Below, one piece after another: positions 37,347 to 46,800 of a DNA stretch of 64,000 nt (positions are counted from its first letter, which is position 1; the number at the start of each line of letters is the position of its first letter). The position numbers and the translations under genes were made by a program. The stretch is taken from NCBI GenBank assembly GCA_013204025.1, contig JABMOW010000025.1, positions 1 through 64,000 on the forward strand. Reading direction: 5' to 3'. A model generated the notes under the pieces. That model was given only the letters and a program-made list of their open reading frames with translations, ran no database searches and was not told where the DNA came from. The stretch comes from Fidelibacterota bacterium. GTDB lineage: Bacteria; Fidelibacterota; Marinisomatia; SCGC-AAA003-L08; JACNLC01.

Positions 37347-37936
37347 CGTTTGAGGCTTGAATAGAAGGTTTCCAATTTTGTTTTAAAATCGTCTAGTGAC
37401 TGGTTATTATCTATACAATGAGTGGCGAATTGTTTTTTCTCTTCGTCCATCATTTGCAAATCCATCCTCTTTTTAATTTGATCATCAGATAAGTTTCCTC
37501 TTCTTCTGGCTCTTTTTATACGAGTATCCTCGTCAGCAGTTATTAAGAGGACATAATCAAAAAAATGTGAGTACTGGGCTTCTATCAACAAAGCAGCATC
37601 AAGCACAAATAATTCGATATTTTCTTCGGTGCATTTTTGAACGGCTTTTTCCACTAGGAGATATACTTCCGGCCAAATAATTCCATTCAGTATTTTCTGA
37701 TCCATTGGGTTTGAAAACGCAGTAGCAGCCAATGCGGCAAAGTCCAATTTATTATGAACGTTTTTGATTGTATTTCCAAACACGTTGAATAGTTTTTTTT
37801 GCAACGAATTGGTATGTAGCATATGTGTCTTAGCTTCACTGTCTGCGTCAAAAACAACAGCTCCCTTATCAGCGAAAAACTTTGAAGCGGTTGTTTTTCC
37901 TGAACCCAAACCACCGGTGACTCCTAATTTAATCAT
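37343..37936 (-). CDS. coaE: Dephospho-CoA kinase
   Basis: This 197-residue P-loop kinase carries out the last step of coenzyme A synthesis. The Walker A motif is GGLGSGKTTA at residues 8-17, followed by FADKGAVVFDADSEAK and FVLDAALLIEA. An LID-type region with RIKRARRRGNLSD follows. The length is normal. It overlaps adk by 8 bp. Its end coincides with the converging hairpin described separately. Confidence 0.94.
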   Translation of the reverse strand: MIKLGVTGGLGSGKTTASKFFADKGAVVFDADSEAKTHMLHTNSLQKKLFNVFGNTIKNVHNKLDFAALAATAFSNPMDQKILNGIIWPEVYLLVEKAVQKCTEENIELFVLDAALLIEAQYSHFFDYVLLITADEDTRIKRARRRGNLSDDQIKKRMDLQMMDEEKKQFATHCIDNNQSLDDFKTKLETFYSSLKR

Positions 37937-38579
37937 ACTGATCTAAAATCTGAAAAATAGAATTCGTAATTTGACTCACCGTACCACTGCCATCAACAAA
38001 TTTTGTCAAGTTCTTATCTTGGTAATATTGAACCAGCGGTTCTGTTTGCTTTTTATATACAGCCAATCGTTTTTGTATGGTTTCCGGTAGATCATCCCTC
38101 CGTTGTATCAGCTTTGAGTGGCAAACGTCACATAAATCCGAATTATTAGGAGGATTAAACAACAGGTTATAAATTTTTCCGCAATGGGTACATGAGCGTC
38201 TTGATGATAACCGCTCCACGATGATATCATCATTTGTTTGAAGAACCACCACTTGATTGATGTGAATATTTTCAGATTTAAGTATCAATTCCAATCCATC
38301 CGCCTGCGGATTTGTTCTTGGAAACCCATCCAAAATGAAACCGTTATTACAGTCTTTTCCTTTCAATCTTTCCTTTATCATGATCAAGATATTCGAATCA
38401 GGAACGAGCAGACCATTATGCATATATGATTTTGCAACTCTACCCAGCTCCGTATCATTAATGATGTTCTCACGTAGTATGTCGCCAGTCGAAATGTGCG
38501 GAATTTTATACTTTCCGGAAATTCTCTTTGCTTGTGTTCCTTTTCCTGCTCCAGGGGAACCGATGAAAATGATATTCAT
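37929..38579 (-). CDS. adk: Adenylate kinase
   Basis: This 216-residue enzyme interconverts ATP+AMP and 2 ADP. It has the Walker A motif IGSPGAGKGTQ, the AMP-binding STGDILRENI and the DGFPRTNPQADGLE motif. The long LID domain carries four cysteines (CTHCG and CDVCH), so it binds zinc, as in Gram-positive and many FCB enzymes. The length is normal. It is upstream of coaE in the same operon. Nothing is unusual. Confidence 0.96.
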   Translation of the reverse strand: MNIIFIGSPGAGKGTQAKRISGKYKIPHISTGDILRENIINDTELGRVAKSYMHNGLLVPDSNILIMIKERLKGKDCNNGFILDGFPRTNPQADGLELILKSENIHINQVVVLQTNDDIIVERLSSRRSCTHCGKIYNLLFNPPNNSDLCDVCHSKLIQRRDDLPETIQKRLAVYKKQTEPLVQYYQDKNLTKFVDGSGTVSQITNSIFQILDQYD

Positions 38580-38638
38580 ATGTTCTTATTTGATAATTAT
38601 TATAAAAATAGATTGACTATAAAACAAATATTGCCGGT

Positions 38639-40261
38639 TCAAACGAGTAATATCCCCGCAATTGTGGCAGTCATGAATGATGCGATAGCTCCACCAAACA
38701 TGGCTTTTAATCCTACTTTTGCTAAATCGGATTTTCGATTAGGTGCCAATGCGCTGATTCCTCCAATTTGGATTCCGATAGATGAAAAATTGGCAAATCC
38801 GCAGAGGGCATACGTGGAGATGATTATTGCACGTTCACTAAGTACGCCGTTGTTGATGTAGGTTCCCAGGGTTCCGTATGCAACAAATTCATTCAGCGAT
38901 AATTTTATTCCCAGTAAGTTGCCTACTTTGTCTGCTTGAGTCCAGGAGACACCCATAAGCCAGGCAAGAGGACGAAGTAGGGTTCCAAACAGGGTCTGAA
39001 GTGAACCCGGAATGAGTCCCCGATATTCACCAATAGCAGGTGACATTCCAGATGCATCATATGAGTAGTATTCGCCTTTGAAAATTTTTCCATCTATTAA
39101 CAAATCCACATAATTCAGCAAAACATCTATCACAGCGATGAGAGCAATAAATCCAATCAACATCGCGCCCACATTAACTGCTAATTTTAGACCATCGGTT
39201 ATCCCATTGGTAGCTGCTTCGATGACGTTACTACCTACACTAATTTTCGGTAATTCCACATCACCGGCAGTTTCGGAGTGTTCCATCTCAGGAAAAATAA
39301 TTTTCCCCACTACTAGAGCAGCCGGTGCGGACATGACGCTGGCAGCAATCAGATGCCCTGCCGGGACACCCATTGAAATATAACCGGCCAATACTCCTCC
39401 TGCGATAGTTGCAAATCCACCAACCATAATTGTGAGTAGCTCAGATTTCGTCATTTTATTCAGAAACGGTTTGATCAATAATGGTGCTTCTGTTTGTCCA
39501 ACAAAAATATTGGCAGAACAGGACAGAGTTTCTGCTCCACTTGTACCGATAGTCCATCTCATGAATTTACTCATGGATTCAATCACTTTTTGCATAATGC
39601 CCAAGTAGTATAGGACACTCATAAATCCACCAAAGAAAATAATGGTGGGGAGTACTTTAAACGCAAATTGAAATCCAAACCCAGGCCATTGGGCATCCGG
39701 TCCCGTGAAGAAATATGCGCCATCTGATAAATTAGCAAACAAAAATTTTGCGCCGAAATCAGATAAACTTAAAAACCCTGCTATTTTATCACTGAATGAT
39801 TTGAAAATAATCTGACCATGCAAACCGTGCGCGACGAGATAAGCAATCCCTGAAATGACAAAAACTGCTGCCACGAAACGTTGTGCTGGTTGAAAGAATT
39901 TCATTTTGGCATTGAGAATGAGAAAGAGAACAGAGATAATCAGCATCCATTTGGGTACGCCTGGAATCAAATAGAATACTGTCCAGACAATACTACTTCC
40001 TATGAGTACAATAATCAGCGCTTTGAAGCCACCACCAAGTTTTTGATCGTCCTTCTGCATAATATAAGTGACCAAAAGCAGACCGAGTATTCCCATGCCG
40101 ATATAACTGAAATAATCACTTCTGAGAATAATTAGTGCGAATAAAAACTGAAGCCCAATTCCCCACAATATGGGTTTCAGCTTGATGTTGGATTTATGAT
40201 AAGATAATAGCCAGGCTATTCCCAATAGTGCGAACAATCCAAAAATACTTATAAAATTCAT
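38639..40261 (-). CDS. Concentrative nucleoside transporter (CNT/NupC family) with extra N-terminal helices
   Basis: This 540-residue membrane protein has the CNT core motifs GAETLSCSANIFVGQTEAP, GGFATIAGGVLAGY and, near the end, ALCGFANFSSIGIQIGG. CNT proteins import nucleosides with Na+ or H+. Bacterial members are usually about 400 residues. Here about 100 extra residues with three or four hydrophobic helices lie after the first CNT helices (about 50-150), and a polar insert sits near residue 390 (FKGEYYSYDASG). The downstream genes tdk, udk and cdd point to pyrimidine nucleosides as substrates. Confidence 0.9.
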   Translation of the reverse strand: MNFISIFGLFALLGIAWLLSYHKSNIKLKPILWGIGLQFLFALIILRSDYFSYIGMGILGLLLVTYIMQKDDQKLGGGFKALIIVLIGSSIVWTVFYLIPGVPKWMLIISVLFLILNAKMKFFQPAQRFVAAVFVISGIAYLVAHGLHGQIIFKSFSDKIAGFLSLSDFGAKFLFANLSDGAYFFTGPDAQWPGFGFQFAFKVLPTIIFFGGFMSVLYYLGIMQKVIESMSKFMRWTIGTSGAETLSCSANIFVGQTEAPLLIKPFLNKMTKSELLTIMVGGFATIAGGVLAGYISMGVPAGHLIAASVMSAPAALVVGKIIFPEMEHSETAGDVELPKISVGSNVIEAATNGITDGLKLAVNVGAMLIGFIALIAVIDVLLNYVDLLIDGKIFKGEYYSYDASGMSPAIGEYRGLIPGSLQTLFGTLLRPLAWLMGVSWTQADKVGNLLGIKLSLNEFVAYGTLGTYINNGVLSERAIIISTYALCGFANFSSIGIQIGGISALAPNRKSDLAKVGLKAMFGGAIASFMTATIAGILLV

Positions 40262-40406
40262 ACATACTCCTCTACTTTAATCAAGACTTTCCAGATCAAT
40301 TATAATCAAGTCTTTTTTCCATGGTCTTCAGTAAATCCTGAAAGGATTTCTTTTTCAGATAGACGGCAAAATTTAATACAATGAAAACAGGTACACCTAC
40401 ACAAGT

Positions 40407-40967
40407 TTAGGGGTGTGGAGGATCAAAACAAGTACGGCATCTGGCTTCATATTTATCGGCTTCTCCAACAACAACTTGACCACCTTCATGGCTGAGCCGT
40501 TGACTATAATTTGCAGGATCTCCACATATGACGCAAATAGCCAGGACTTTTGAGATAAATTCAGCTTCGATAAGCAATTCAGGCATTGGACCGAATGGTC
40601 TCCCCATATAATCCTTTTCCAGACCGGCGATGACCACTCGTTTTCCAGAGTTGGCTAATGATCGGCAAACCTCAACAATGGATTTGTCAAAAAATTGAGC
40701 TTCGTCCACACCAATGACGTCCGCTTCGTCAATGTGTGCCAATATTTCATGAGGATCACTGATCACCACAGACTTTATCTTACGATTGTTGTGTGAGACG
40801 ATGTATCCCTCGCTGTATCGGTTATCAATTGCAGGTTTAAAGATTTCCACCTTCTGTTTTGCAATCTGTGCACGTACCAATCGCCGGATTAATTCTTCGG
40901 TTTTTCCGCTGAACATGGGTCCGCAAACGATTTCGATCCAGCCGCCCATTCTAGGGGTTAATTTCAC
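40407..40967 (-). CDS. tdk: Thymidine kinase
   Basis: This 186-residue type II thymidine kinase has the Walker A motif [14 protein letters not shown], the Walker B/lasso region [24 protein letters not shown] and two zinc-binding pairs (CVICG and CRTC). It phosphorylates thymidine for salvage. The start is GTG at 40967, overlapping the udk stop (GTGA) with GGAG upstream. It is between udk and the nucleoside transporter on the same strand. Confidence 0.96.
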   Translation of the reverse strand: MKLTPRMGGWIEIVCGPMFSGKTEELIRRLVRAQIAKQKVEIFKPAIDNRYSEGYIVSHNNRKIKSVVISDPHEILAHIDEADVIGVDEAQFFDKSIVEVCRSLANSGKRVVIAGLEKDYMGRPFGPMPELLIEAEFISKVLAICVICGDPANYSQRLSHEGGQVVVGEADKYEARCRTCFDPPHP

Positions 40968-41620
40968 GGTTTATCTCCAATTTTATATCCTAATAATAAC
41001 GACATAATCTTTGTCCGGATTACGTCAATAGCTACTTTGTTTTTGCCCCCTTCGGGGATGATGATATCTGCATATGCTTTTGTAGGCTCCACAAATTGCT
41101 GGTGGGATGGACGTACGGTCTTATAATATTGTTCAATAACCGACTCAAGGGAACGTCCTCGCTTTTTTACATCCCGGGTGATTCTCCGAATGATCCGAAT
41201 ATCATCTCCGGTTTCAACGTACAATTTGATATCCATCAAACTTCGTAGTTCCGGGTCCAGCAAAATGAGGATTCCATCAAGTATAACGATGTGGTGCGGT
41301 TCGATGTGGCGAAACTCACCACTACGGGTGTGGGTGCTATAGTCATATACGGGTACATCGATTGCACTTCCGCATATAAGTGATTTCATTTGACTTTTCA
41401 GCATGTCAAAATCAAATGCATCAGGGTGGTCAAAATTTACATTCCCGCGTTCGATCATGTTGAGATGGGCTAAGTCGCGATAATAGGAATCCTGTTCAAT
41501 AAGTGCCACCTCGGAACCGCCGAACTCTGATGACAATGCCTTTGCGACTGTGGTTTTTCCAGATCCGGTTCCTCCGGCAATTCCTATTAAAATTGATGTT
41601 TTACCTGTTAGGTCATTCAT
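40964..41620 (-). CDS. udk: Uridine kinase
   Basis: This 218-residue P-loop kinase phosphorylates uridine and cytidine. The Walker A motif is [13 protein letters not shown] near residue 13, followed by [19 protein letters not shown] and [10 protein letters not shown], all conserved in Udk. [15 protein letters not shown] and [12 protein letters not shown] follow, and the length is normal. It is translationally coupled to tdk (4-bp overlap) and follows cdd by 58 bp, consistent with a pyrimidine salvage operon. Confidence 0.96.
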   Translation of the reverse strand: MNDLTGKTSILIGIAGGTGSGKTTVAKALSSEFGGSEVALIEQDSYYRDLAHLNMIERGNVNFDHPDAFDFDMLKSQMKSLICGSAIDVPVYDYSTHTRSGEFRHIEPHHIVILDGILILLDPELRSLMDIKLYVETGDDIRIIRRITRDVKKRGRSLESVIEQYYKTVRPSHQQFVEPTKAYADIIIPEGGKNKVAIDVIRTKIMSLLLGYKIGDKP

Positions 41621-41678
41621 ATGGCGAAGTCCTATTCATTCAAGCTATCCTTATCTATAATTATATGTTTTTGTGCCT

Positions 41679-42065
41679 TCATTTACCAAAGGGGTGGGGA
41701 AGGAGTTCTGAAATCGTGAGTTCCTGATAATTCTGATGAATGTCAGATACAATGATCGGGACATCTCCGAGAAATTCGTACATGATCTGGCGACAGGAAC
41801 CACAAGGCATTGCTCCGTCTTCGGTGACAAGTGCCATTGCAGTAAATCGGGAATGCCCGCTAGAGATAGCAGAAAAAATGGCTACTCTCTCCGCGCATAG
41901 AGTGGTGGGATACGCCTTGGATTCGATATTACAACCATGAATGATGGTTCCGTCTGATGTCTGCAACGCTGCTCCAACGCGGTAGTTACTGTATGGCGCT
42001 ACCGCTTTTTCCCTGGCGGCGATGGCCTCGATGATTAATGCTTCAGTGTTTATCATGTTCTCCAT
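41679..42065 (-). CDS. cdd: Cytidine deaminase
   Basis: This 128-residue homotetrameric-type enzyme deaminates cytidine to uridine. Zinc ligands and the catalytic Glu are in TTLCAERVAIF and PCGSCRQIMYE; YSNYRVGAALQT is the substrate-binding opening. It overlaps the rhomboid gene by 13 bp and lies upstream of udk and tdk. With the CNT transporter it completes a compact pyrimidine uptake and recycling set. Confidence 0.96.
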   Translation of the reverse strand: MENMINTEALIIEAIAAREKAVAPYSNYRVGAALQTSDGTIIHGCNIESKAYPTTLCAERVAIFSAISSGHSRFTAMALVTEDGAMPCGSCRQIMYEFLGDVPIIVSDIHQNYQELTISELLPHPFGK

Positions 42066-42733
42066 TTGTATTTACTCTTTGTAATTAATACCATTAAAAT
42101 TATTCCGACAAGGAATCCTCCGATGTGGGCAAACCAGGCGACACCTCCTCCGGTTCGATCTAAATCTGCAATTCCGTTTAAGAGTTGAGTAATAAACCAG
42201 AATCCAACTACAATTCCGGCTGGAATCACTATTGGGAAGATCACTACCAGCACATGGATACGTGCTCGTGGATATTTCAACAGATATGCAGCCATAACCC
42301 CTGATATTGCTCCGGATGCTCCGATGATGGGTATCATGGAGTGTGTATTGGTAGTAACCTGGGATAATGTTGCGACGATTCCGCAAATCAGATAAAATAA
42401 TAAGAATTTTCGATGTCCCAGGATACTTTCAATGTTATCGGCAAACACGTACAGAAATAGCATATTCCCAAGCAGGTGTGCGATACCTCCGTGTAAAAAC
42501 ATGGATGTGATCAAGGTGAATAAGGGGGTGAAAACATAAAAGGGTAAATCGAGAGGCTGGGCATAACCCGTTATTAATGCAGGGATGGTGCCAAAACGCG
42601 AACTAATGGGATATTCTGCCCCTGAATTGTAAACCAGTTGAAAAATAAAAACGGAGACATTGATGGCGAGGATACTCCACGTCACATAGGGAATTAAAAT
42701 TCGTGGATTATCATCCTTGTAAGGAATAAACAT
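42053..42733 (-). CDS. Rhomboid-family intramembrane serine protease
   Basis: This 226-residue protein has six hydrophobic helices, the catalytic serine in GASGAISGVMAAYL near residue 141 and the catalytic histidine in FAHIGGFLVG near residue 206. MFLHGGIAHLLGNMLFLYVF is the conserved helix 2 block. Rhomboids cleave membrane-protein helices; the target here is unknown. It is upstream of cdd with a 13-bp overlap and just downstream of the M23 gene. Confidence 0.93.
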   Translation of the reverse strand: MFIPYKDDNPRILIPYVTWSILAINVSVFIFQLVYNSGAEYPISSRFGTIPALITGYAQPLDLPFYVFTPLFTLITSMFLHGGIAHLLGNMLFLYVFADNIESILGHRKFLLFYLICGIVATLSQVTTNTHSMIPIIGASGAISGVMAAYLLKYPRARIHVLVVIFPIVIPAGIVVGFWFITQLLNGIADLDRTGGGVAWFAHIGGFLVGIILMVLITKSKYKWRT

Positions 42734-42738
42734 CTTAA

Positions 42739-44727
42739 TTATCGAATGGTAAATATTTGTATTGTTTTAATCGAATTTCCAATATTATCAGCAGCTCTGA
42801 TCTCCAATTGATGCTTCCCTGAGGGCAAGCCATCCCAGAAAGTATAACTTACTCTTTTCCTGTAAGAATTATACTCGAAAATTAGTGGTTTCCCGTCTAA
42901 TATTATAGACACATTTCTTTCACCGTCAATCCCGGAAAATGTGTCGTTGACGTTGAACGATATTCTGTCTATGTCGATGGATTCATAAACGGCGTGGTTC
43001 GATGGAAAGATATTTTCAAGGACAGGAGGATCAGACTCGGAAAGCACAGCAAATACACCGCCAGATAACAGTGTTGTGGATAAATATTCTCCATCATCAG
43101 TGGTGTTCATGTATAGCCATCGTGATTTCTTTGGATCGAAATAATAAATCGCTGAATTCGTCTTATCGTCTATCTGTTTTCGGATTCTCAACACCATCTC
43201 ATTTTTATATGGAATGAGATCGGGTCCCACGGAAATGGGGCCGAATTGTACATATCCTTCTGGGATGGAATAACGATTGGAGACAGGATAAGTCCATACC
43301 AAAGCCGGATAATAAAAACAATCTTCAGCGCCAGATAACACCACGCTGCTGTCAGGTGTGACCAATATAAATGGAGAGTCAGGACGGACATATCTCCCGG
43401 TGATCGGTCGTTCAAATGGTATTCCGTTTACCAATGAAGTTACACTAGTGAGTCCATCAAGCTGTACGGGGTCAAGTAATCGTGAAAATGATCTTCCATA
43501 ATAGTTGTTCGGAATTAGAAAAACCGGTATGGAATGACGACCATCTGATGCTTTCACCTCAAGAAACGAACCCCACTCCGGTTCATTATCGGTTTCCAAG
43601 ACCAGTCCATGATTCAATTGGTAAATAGAAACAGAACTTAATGACTGCGAAATATCTGATTTAAGGATTGACATATCAGCAAGCCCATCATCATATTTTT
43701 GCTGAGGTTCAATTATAATAACCCCCGTCAACGTCGCAGTATTTCCGGAATAATCAGATGCCTTGATTCTGAAGTGGTACACACCTTCAACAACGGGGAG
43801 AGTTTCAGAATTCCAGTGTTTCACAAAGTTCTGTACGTCAACAGATGGCTCTTGGAACAAACGGTAATACTTCTCACCCGTTAATTTATTCAAAGTATAG
43901 TCCATATCCCATATTGATAACGGTTCTTCTCTAAAAGAATAAGTATCGTACTCCCGTCGAAACCATAATGTGGAGTCGATTTCCAATTCAATTGAAAATA
44001 ATCCATAATTGAAGGGCTGGCCATCCAGTTTGTCCTTCACTTCAACGGCAAATCCTGCAGGTCCTTGAATGGTAACGGTTTTTAAATCAGAATACTCATG
44101 TTTTCCAATCTTTTCGACAGAATATGTGGAATGAACAGGTGAGTGATCGATCCGAGTATCAGGTGACAGAGGAATCACAGCCAAATTGAAAAACTCAGGG
44201 GACTCAGTATCTATTACGGATAGTCCCAGCAGCTGTGGGTTGATGGGATTTTCGTTTTTATCCCTGATCTCAAAATGCAGATGAGCGCCGTTAATTGTAC
44301 CTGTGTCACCGGAATACCCGATGATCTCACCTCGTTTTACAGGGTACTCATCAGGTAGGAAGTAGTGATCGATAGTATAGGATTTAGCGGCTTCTTGCAA
44401 TGACCTGGCAGCTTTGTTCAAGGGCATCGTAAAATTTTCAAGATGAGCATAAACAGCGGTATTTCCGTCATTAAGTTTGACGTAAAGGGTTTTTCCATAT
44501 CCACGAGAACCGGTGCGGATACGTTGAATATATCCGTCTTCTATGGCGAAAAGTTCGTACCCGGTTTTGCCCCAGGTTCGAATATCAAGTCCCGCATGAA
44601 ATCGTCGTGGACGCGCATCTCCAAAAACGGTTGTGATAGTATGACTTGCATTGGTGGGCCAAACATAGGATTGCGCGATTGCTATCCCGATAAACATAAG
44701 TATGGTAACGGATTGTAGTACTCTCAA
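42739..44727 (-). CDS. Secreted M23 (LytM-type) metallopeptidase with long C-terminal region
   Basis: This 662-residue protein starts at TTG 44727 with a signal peptide (MRVLQSVTILMFIGIAIAQ). The M23 domain occupies about 22-165: FHAGLDIRTWG, AVYAHLENF and GAHLHFEIRD contain the expected zinc ligands and catalytic His, so it should be active. The remaining 490 residues are beta-rich, probably Ig-like modules, with a final ADNIGNSIKTI repeat-like end. M23 peptidases cut peptidoglycan cross-links. The long tail probably positions it at the cell wall or outer membrane. Confidence 0.88.
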   Translation of the reverse strand: MRVLQSVTILMFIGIAIAQSYVWPTNASHTITTVFGDARPRRFHAGLDIRTWGKTGYELFAIEDGYIQRIRTGSRGYGKTLYVKLNDGNTAVYAHLENFTMPLNKAARSLQEAAKSYTIDHYFLPDEYPVKRGEIIGYSGDTGTINGAHLHFEIRDKNENPINPQLLGLSVIDTESPEFFNLAVIPLSPDTRIDHSPVHSTYSVEKIGKHEYSDLKTVTIQGPAGFAVEVKDKLDGQPFNYGLFSIELEIDSTLWFRREYDTYSFREEPLSIWDMDYTLNKLTGEKYYRLFQEPSVDVQNFVKHWNSETLPVVEGVYHFRIKASDYSGNTATLTGVIIIEPQQKYDDGLADMSILKSDISQSLSSVSIYQLNHGLVLETDNEPEWGSFLEVKASDGRHSIPVFLIPNNYYGRSFSRLLDPVQLDGLTSVTSLVNGIPFERPITGRYVRPDSPFILVTPDSSVVLSGAEDCFYYPALVWTYPVSNRYSIPEGYVQFGPISVGPDLIPYKNEMVLRIRKQIDDKTNSAIYYFDPKKSRWLYMNTTDDGEYLSTTLLSGGVFAVLSESDPPVLENIFPSNHAVYESIDIDRISFNVNDTFSGIDGERNVSIILDGKPLIFEYNSYRKRVSYTFWDGLPSGKHQLEIRAADNIGNSIKTIQIFTIR

Positions 44728-44806
44728 AGCCGGATGATTAATTGGATACTTCTGAGTGAATAATCATAAGAATTAACTGAATATCATTTGTAAATTATTT
44801 CTGTTC

Positions 44807-45322
44807 ATGAGTTTAAAACTACTGAAAATAAAACTATTAATCCTGTTCTATTCTCTCACAGGGAAGATGGGGAGGCTGGCAAATCAACTGCATTTACCTA
44901 TATCTGTATCTTCTATTCGAAGCATCCTGATTTTTTTCCCCGTTTCGGAAAGTTCTTTTCAGGTGGCTCTGTACAGTTTTAGGCACCTCATCAACCACCA
45001 AAATAAGGATGTAAAATTTTCATTCATGATTCTGGACACATTTAGCGAATTGGTAAATGATACATATGACGGCCTAATTTTTTACAAAATGGACGAATTA
45101 AAGATCACACCAACAGACATTAAATTCGATTTGATCATTGATTTGAACCCAGAGTTTCACCTGGAATTATCAAAGTTTATCAGTCGAATCAATTCTGAAT
45201 ATAAAATGGGATTTAAATCCATCTTTAGTGACTATTTTTATAATATTCAACTCAACATTCCCCCCAGTGGTTTTCTGGAACGGGGATATAAACAGGTTAA
45301 CAAAATCATCCAATTATTATGA
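44807..45322 (+). CDS. Protein of unknown function, weakly GT9-like
   Basis: This 171-residue protein opens with a hydrophobic helix. The segment RSILIFFPVSESSFQVALYSFRHL resembles the N-terminal strand-helix of ADP-heptose-type (GT9) glycosyltransferases, and LIDLNPEFHLELSKFI and KMGFKSIF follow the same order. The C-terminal donor-binding half is missing, so it may be a degenerate or accessory remnant. It overlaps the next GlmU-like gene by 4 bp. The function is unknown. Confidence 0.65.
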   Translation: MSLKLLKIKLLILFYSLTGKMGRLANQLHLPISVSSIRSILIFFPVSESSFQVALYSFRHLINHQNKDVKFSFMILDTFSELVNDTYDGLIFYKMDELKITPTDIKFDLIIDLNPEFHLELSKFISRINSEYKMGFKSIFSDYFYNIQLNIPPSGFLERGYKQVNKIIQLL

Positions 45323-46542
45323 ATTATATTCTATTTGAAGATACCCGATCACAGGAATTACGGCCGTTTACATTGACCCATGCTACTTTTGAAGTACGGT
45401 GTGGCATCTACCGGAATGTTGACCGCATTGTGAACCTGATGAAAGATGATGATACACTCACACTGCTGGTGCGGAAAGAAATGGTAGATGTGACGAGAGA
45501 ACGATTTCCGGACTTTTCGGTGAATCCATATAAAATCGATCCAGGCATTTGGCTTAATGGGGCGTGTCTGTGGGATGCTGATCATCTAGAAAGTATGAAA
45601 CTCTGGAAACAGTACGTGACGAATGACGGTCATTTAATTGGATTTATAACTGAAACCATTCAAGACCCGGGTGTCCTCCCACCACTGGATGATTATCATC
45701 CGGAAAAGATTGACGTACCCTATTTTCATTATCTGTGGGATGCTATCGAACTGAACGGTCATTATATTGGCAAGGATATATTGAGTGACCGATTTAAAAA
45801 TTATGTGAGTCCTATGGAATATACGCTGACTGCGGAAGGTGCGGGGACAGGACGGAATATCCACCCATCAGTGACATTGATGCACAATTATCACATCTAC
45901 CTTGCAGAAAATTGTGAAATCTCCGGGGGGGTCGTTCTGGATGCCTCTAAAGGAAAGATCATCATCGACAGTGGCGTGAAAATTGATATTGGTGCATTGA
46001 TCCAAGGACCTGTATTTATTGGTAGGGATTCGGTAATCAATCCGGGGGCAAAGATACGGGGACATGTGACCATCGGCCCCGTCTGTAAAGTGGGTGGCGA
46101 GGTGGAGGACACTATCATTCATGGATACAGCAACAAACAGCATGATGGTTTTCTAGGCCACAGTTATATCAGCGAATGGGTGAACTTGGGTGCTAATACC
46201 AATACCAGTGATCTGAAAAATAACTACGGGATGATCCGATTCAATTTTGGTGATGAACTAGTGAACACAAAACTTCAGTTTCTGGGGCTGCTGATGGGGG
46301 ATTATTGCAAATCCGGGATATCCACCATGTTTAATACAGGGACGTACGCAGGGGTAGGTGCTAATATTTTTGGAGGTGGATTTCAACCGAAGTACATCCC
46401 ATCATTTTTCTGGAGTCCTGATTCCAATACCGATTTTAATAAGTTTATACAAACAAGTGAACTCTTGAAAAACCGACGAAAGCAATTTCTTACAGATGCT
46501 GAAAAAGTGTTATTGAAGTTGGTGTACGAGGAGAAAAGGTAG
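45319..46542 (+). CDS. GlmU-like sugar nucleotidyltransferase-family protein
   Basis: This 407-residue protein has an N-terminal region (1-190) related to nucleotidyltransferases, but the usual GxGTRM loop is not visible. The C-terminal left-handed beta-helix of hexapeptide repeats (about 190-385) contains GAKIRGHVTIGPVCKVGGE, LGANTNTSDLKNNYG and MFNTGTYAGVGANIFGGG, like GlmU's acetyltransferase half. The pattern fits the GlmU-family proteins of Bacteroidota/FCB, whose function is not established. It is coupled to the preceding gene. Confidence 0.8.
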   Translation: MNYILFEDTRSQELRPFTLTHATFEVRCGIYRNVDRIVNLMKDDDTLTLLVRKEMVDVTRERFPDFSVNPYKIDPGIWLNGACLWDADHLESMKLWKQYVTNDGHLIGFITETIQDPGVLPPLDDYHPEKIDVPYFHYLWDAIELNGHYIGKDILSDRFKNYVSPMEYTLTAEGAGTGRNIHPSVTLMHNYHIYLAENCEISGGVVLDASKGKIIIDSGVKIDIGALIQGPVFIGRDSVINPGAKIRGHVTIGPVCKVGGEVEDTIIHGYSNKQHDGFLGHSYISEWVNLGANTNTSDLKNNYGMIRFNFGDELVNTKLQFLGLLMGDYCKSGISTMFNTGTYAGVGANIFGGGFQPKYIPSFFWSPDSNTDFNKFIQTSELLKNRRKQFLTDAEKVLLKLVYEEKR

Positions 46543-46556
46543 AATTTTAATAATTC

Positions 46557-46605
46557 AAACGACGATACCCTTTTCAATAATTAGGGATTTATATGTCGTT
46601 TTTCC
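46557..46605 (+). terminator. Possible terminator after the GlmU-like gene
   Basis: The outer stem AAACGAC/GTCGTTT and inner stem CCCT/AGGG are separated by unequal internal loops and end in a T run. It starts 15 bp past the stop codon. The internal loops lower confidence. Confidence 0.35.
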
Positions 46606-46800
46606 GCTTTCCGTATAATTAGTTTGTTGGTATTTCATATTTATTTAACTCTCTATAAGTTCAATTCACTGCTCCTTGGGAGCGAATCAAAAGACCACAT
46701 TTTATTCCTGTATCAATGAGATACGATATTTTCCATTAAAAATGTTTGACGGTTTTCACATACGAAAGTATATTTCTGCCCCTGTAAATAGGAGAAATTA

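Noticed and set aside
40262-40406. Two inverted repeats upstream of the nucleoside transporter (40283-40314 and 40333-40349) as terminators
   Set aside because: Their T runs point along the plus strand where no gene ends. They might be leader structure of the transporter mRNA, but nothing supports a specific function.
46671-46683. GCTCC/GGAGC hairpin as a tRNA fragment or terminator
   Set aside because: It has a three-base loop, no U tract, and no surrounding cloverleaf.
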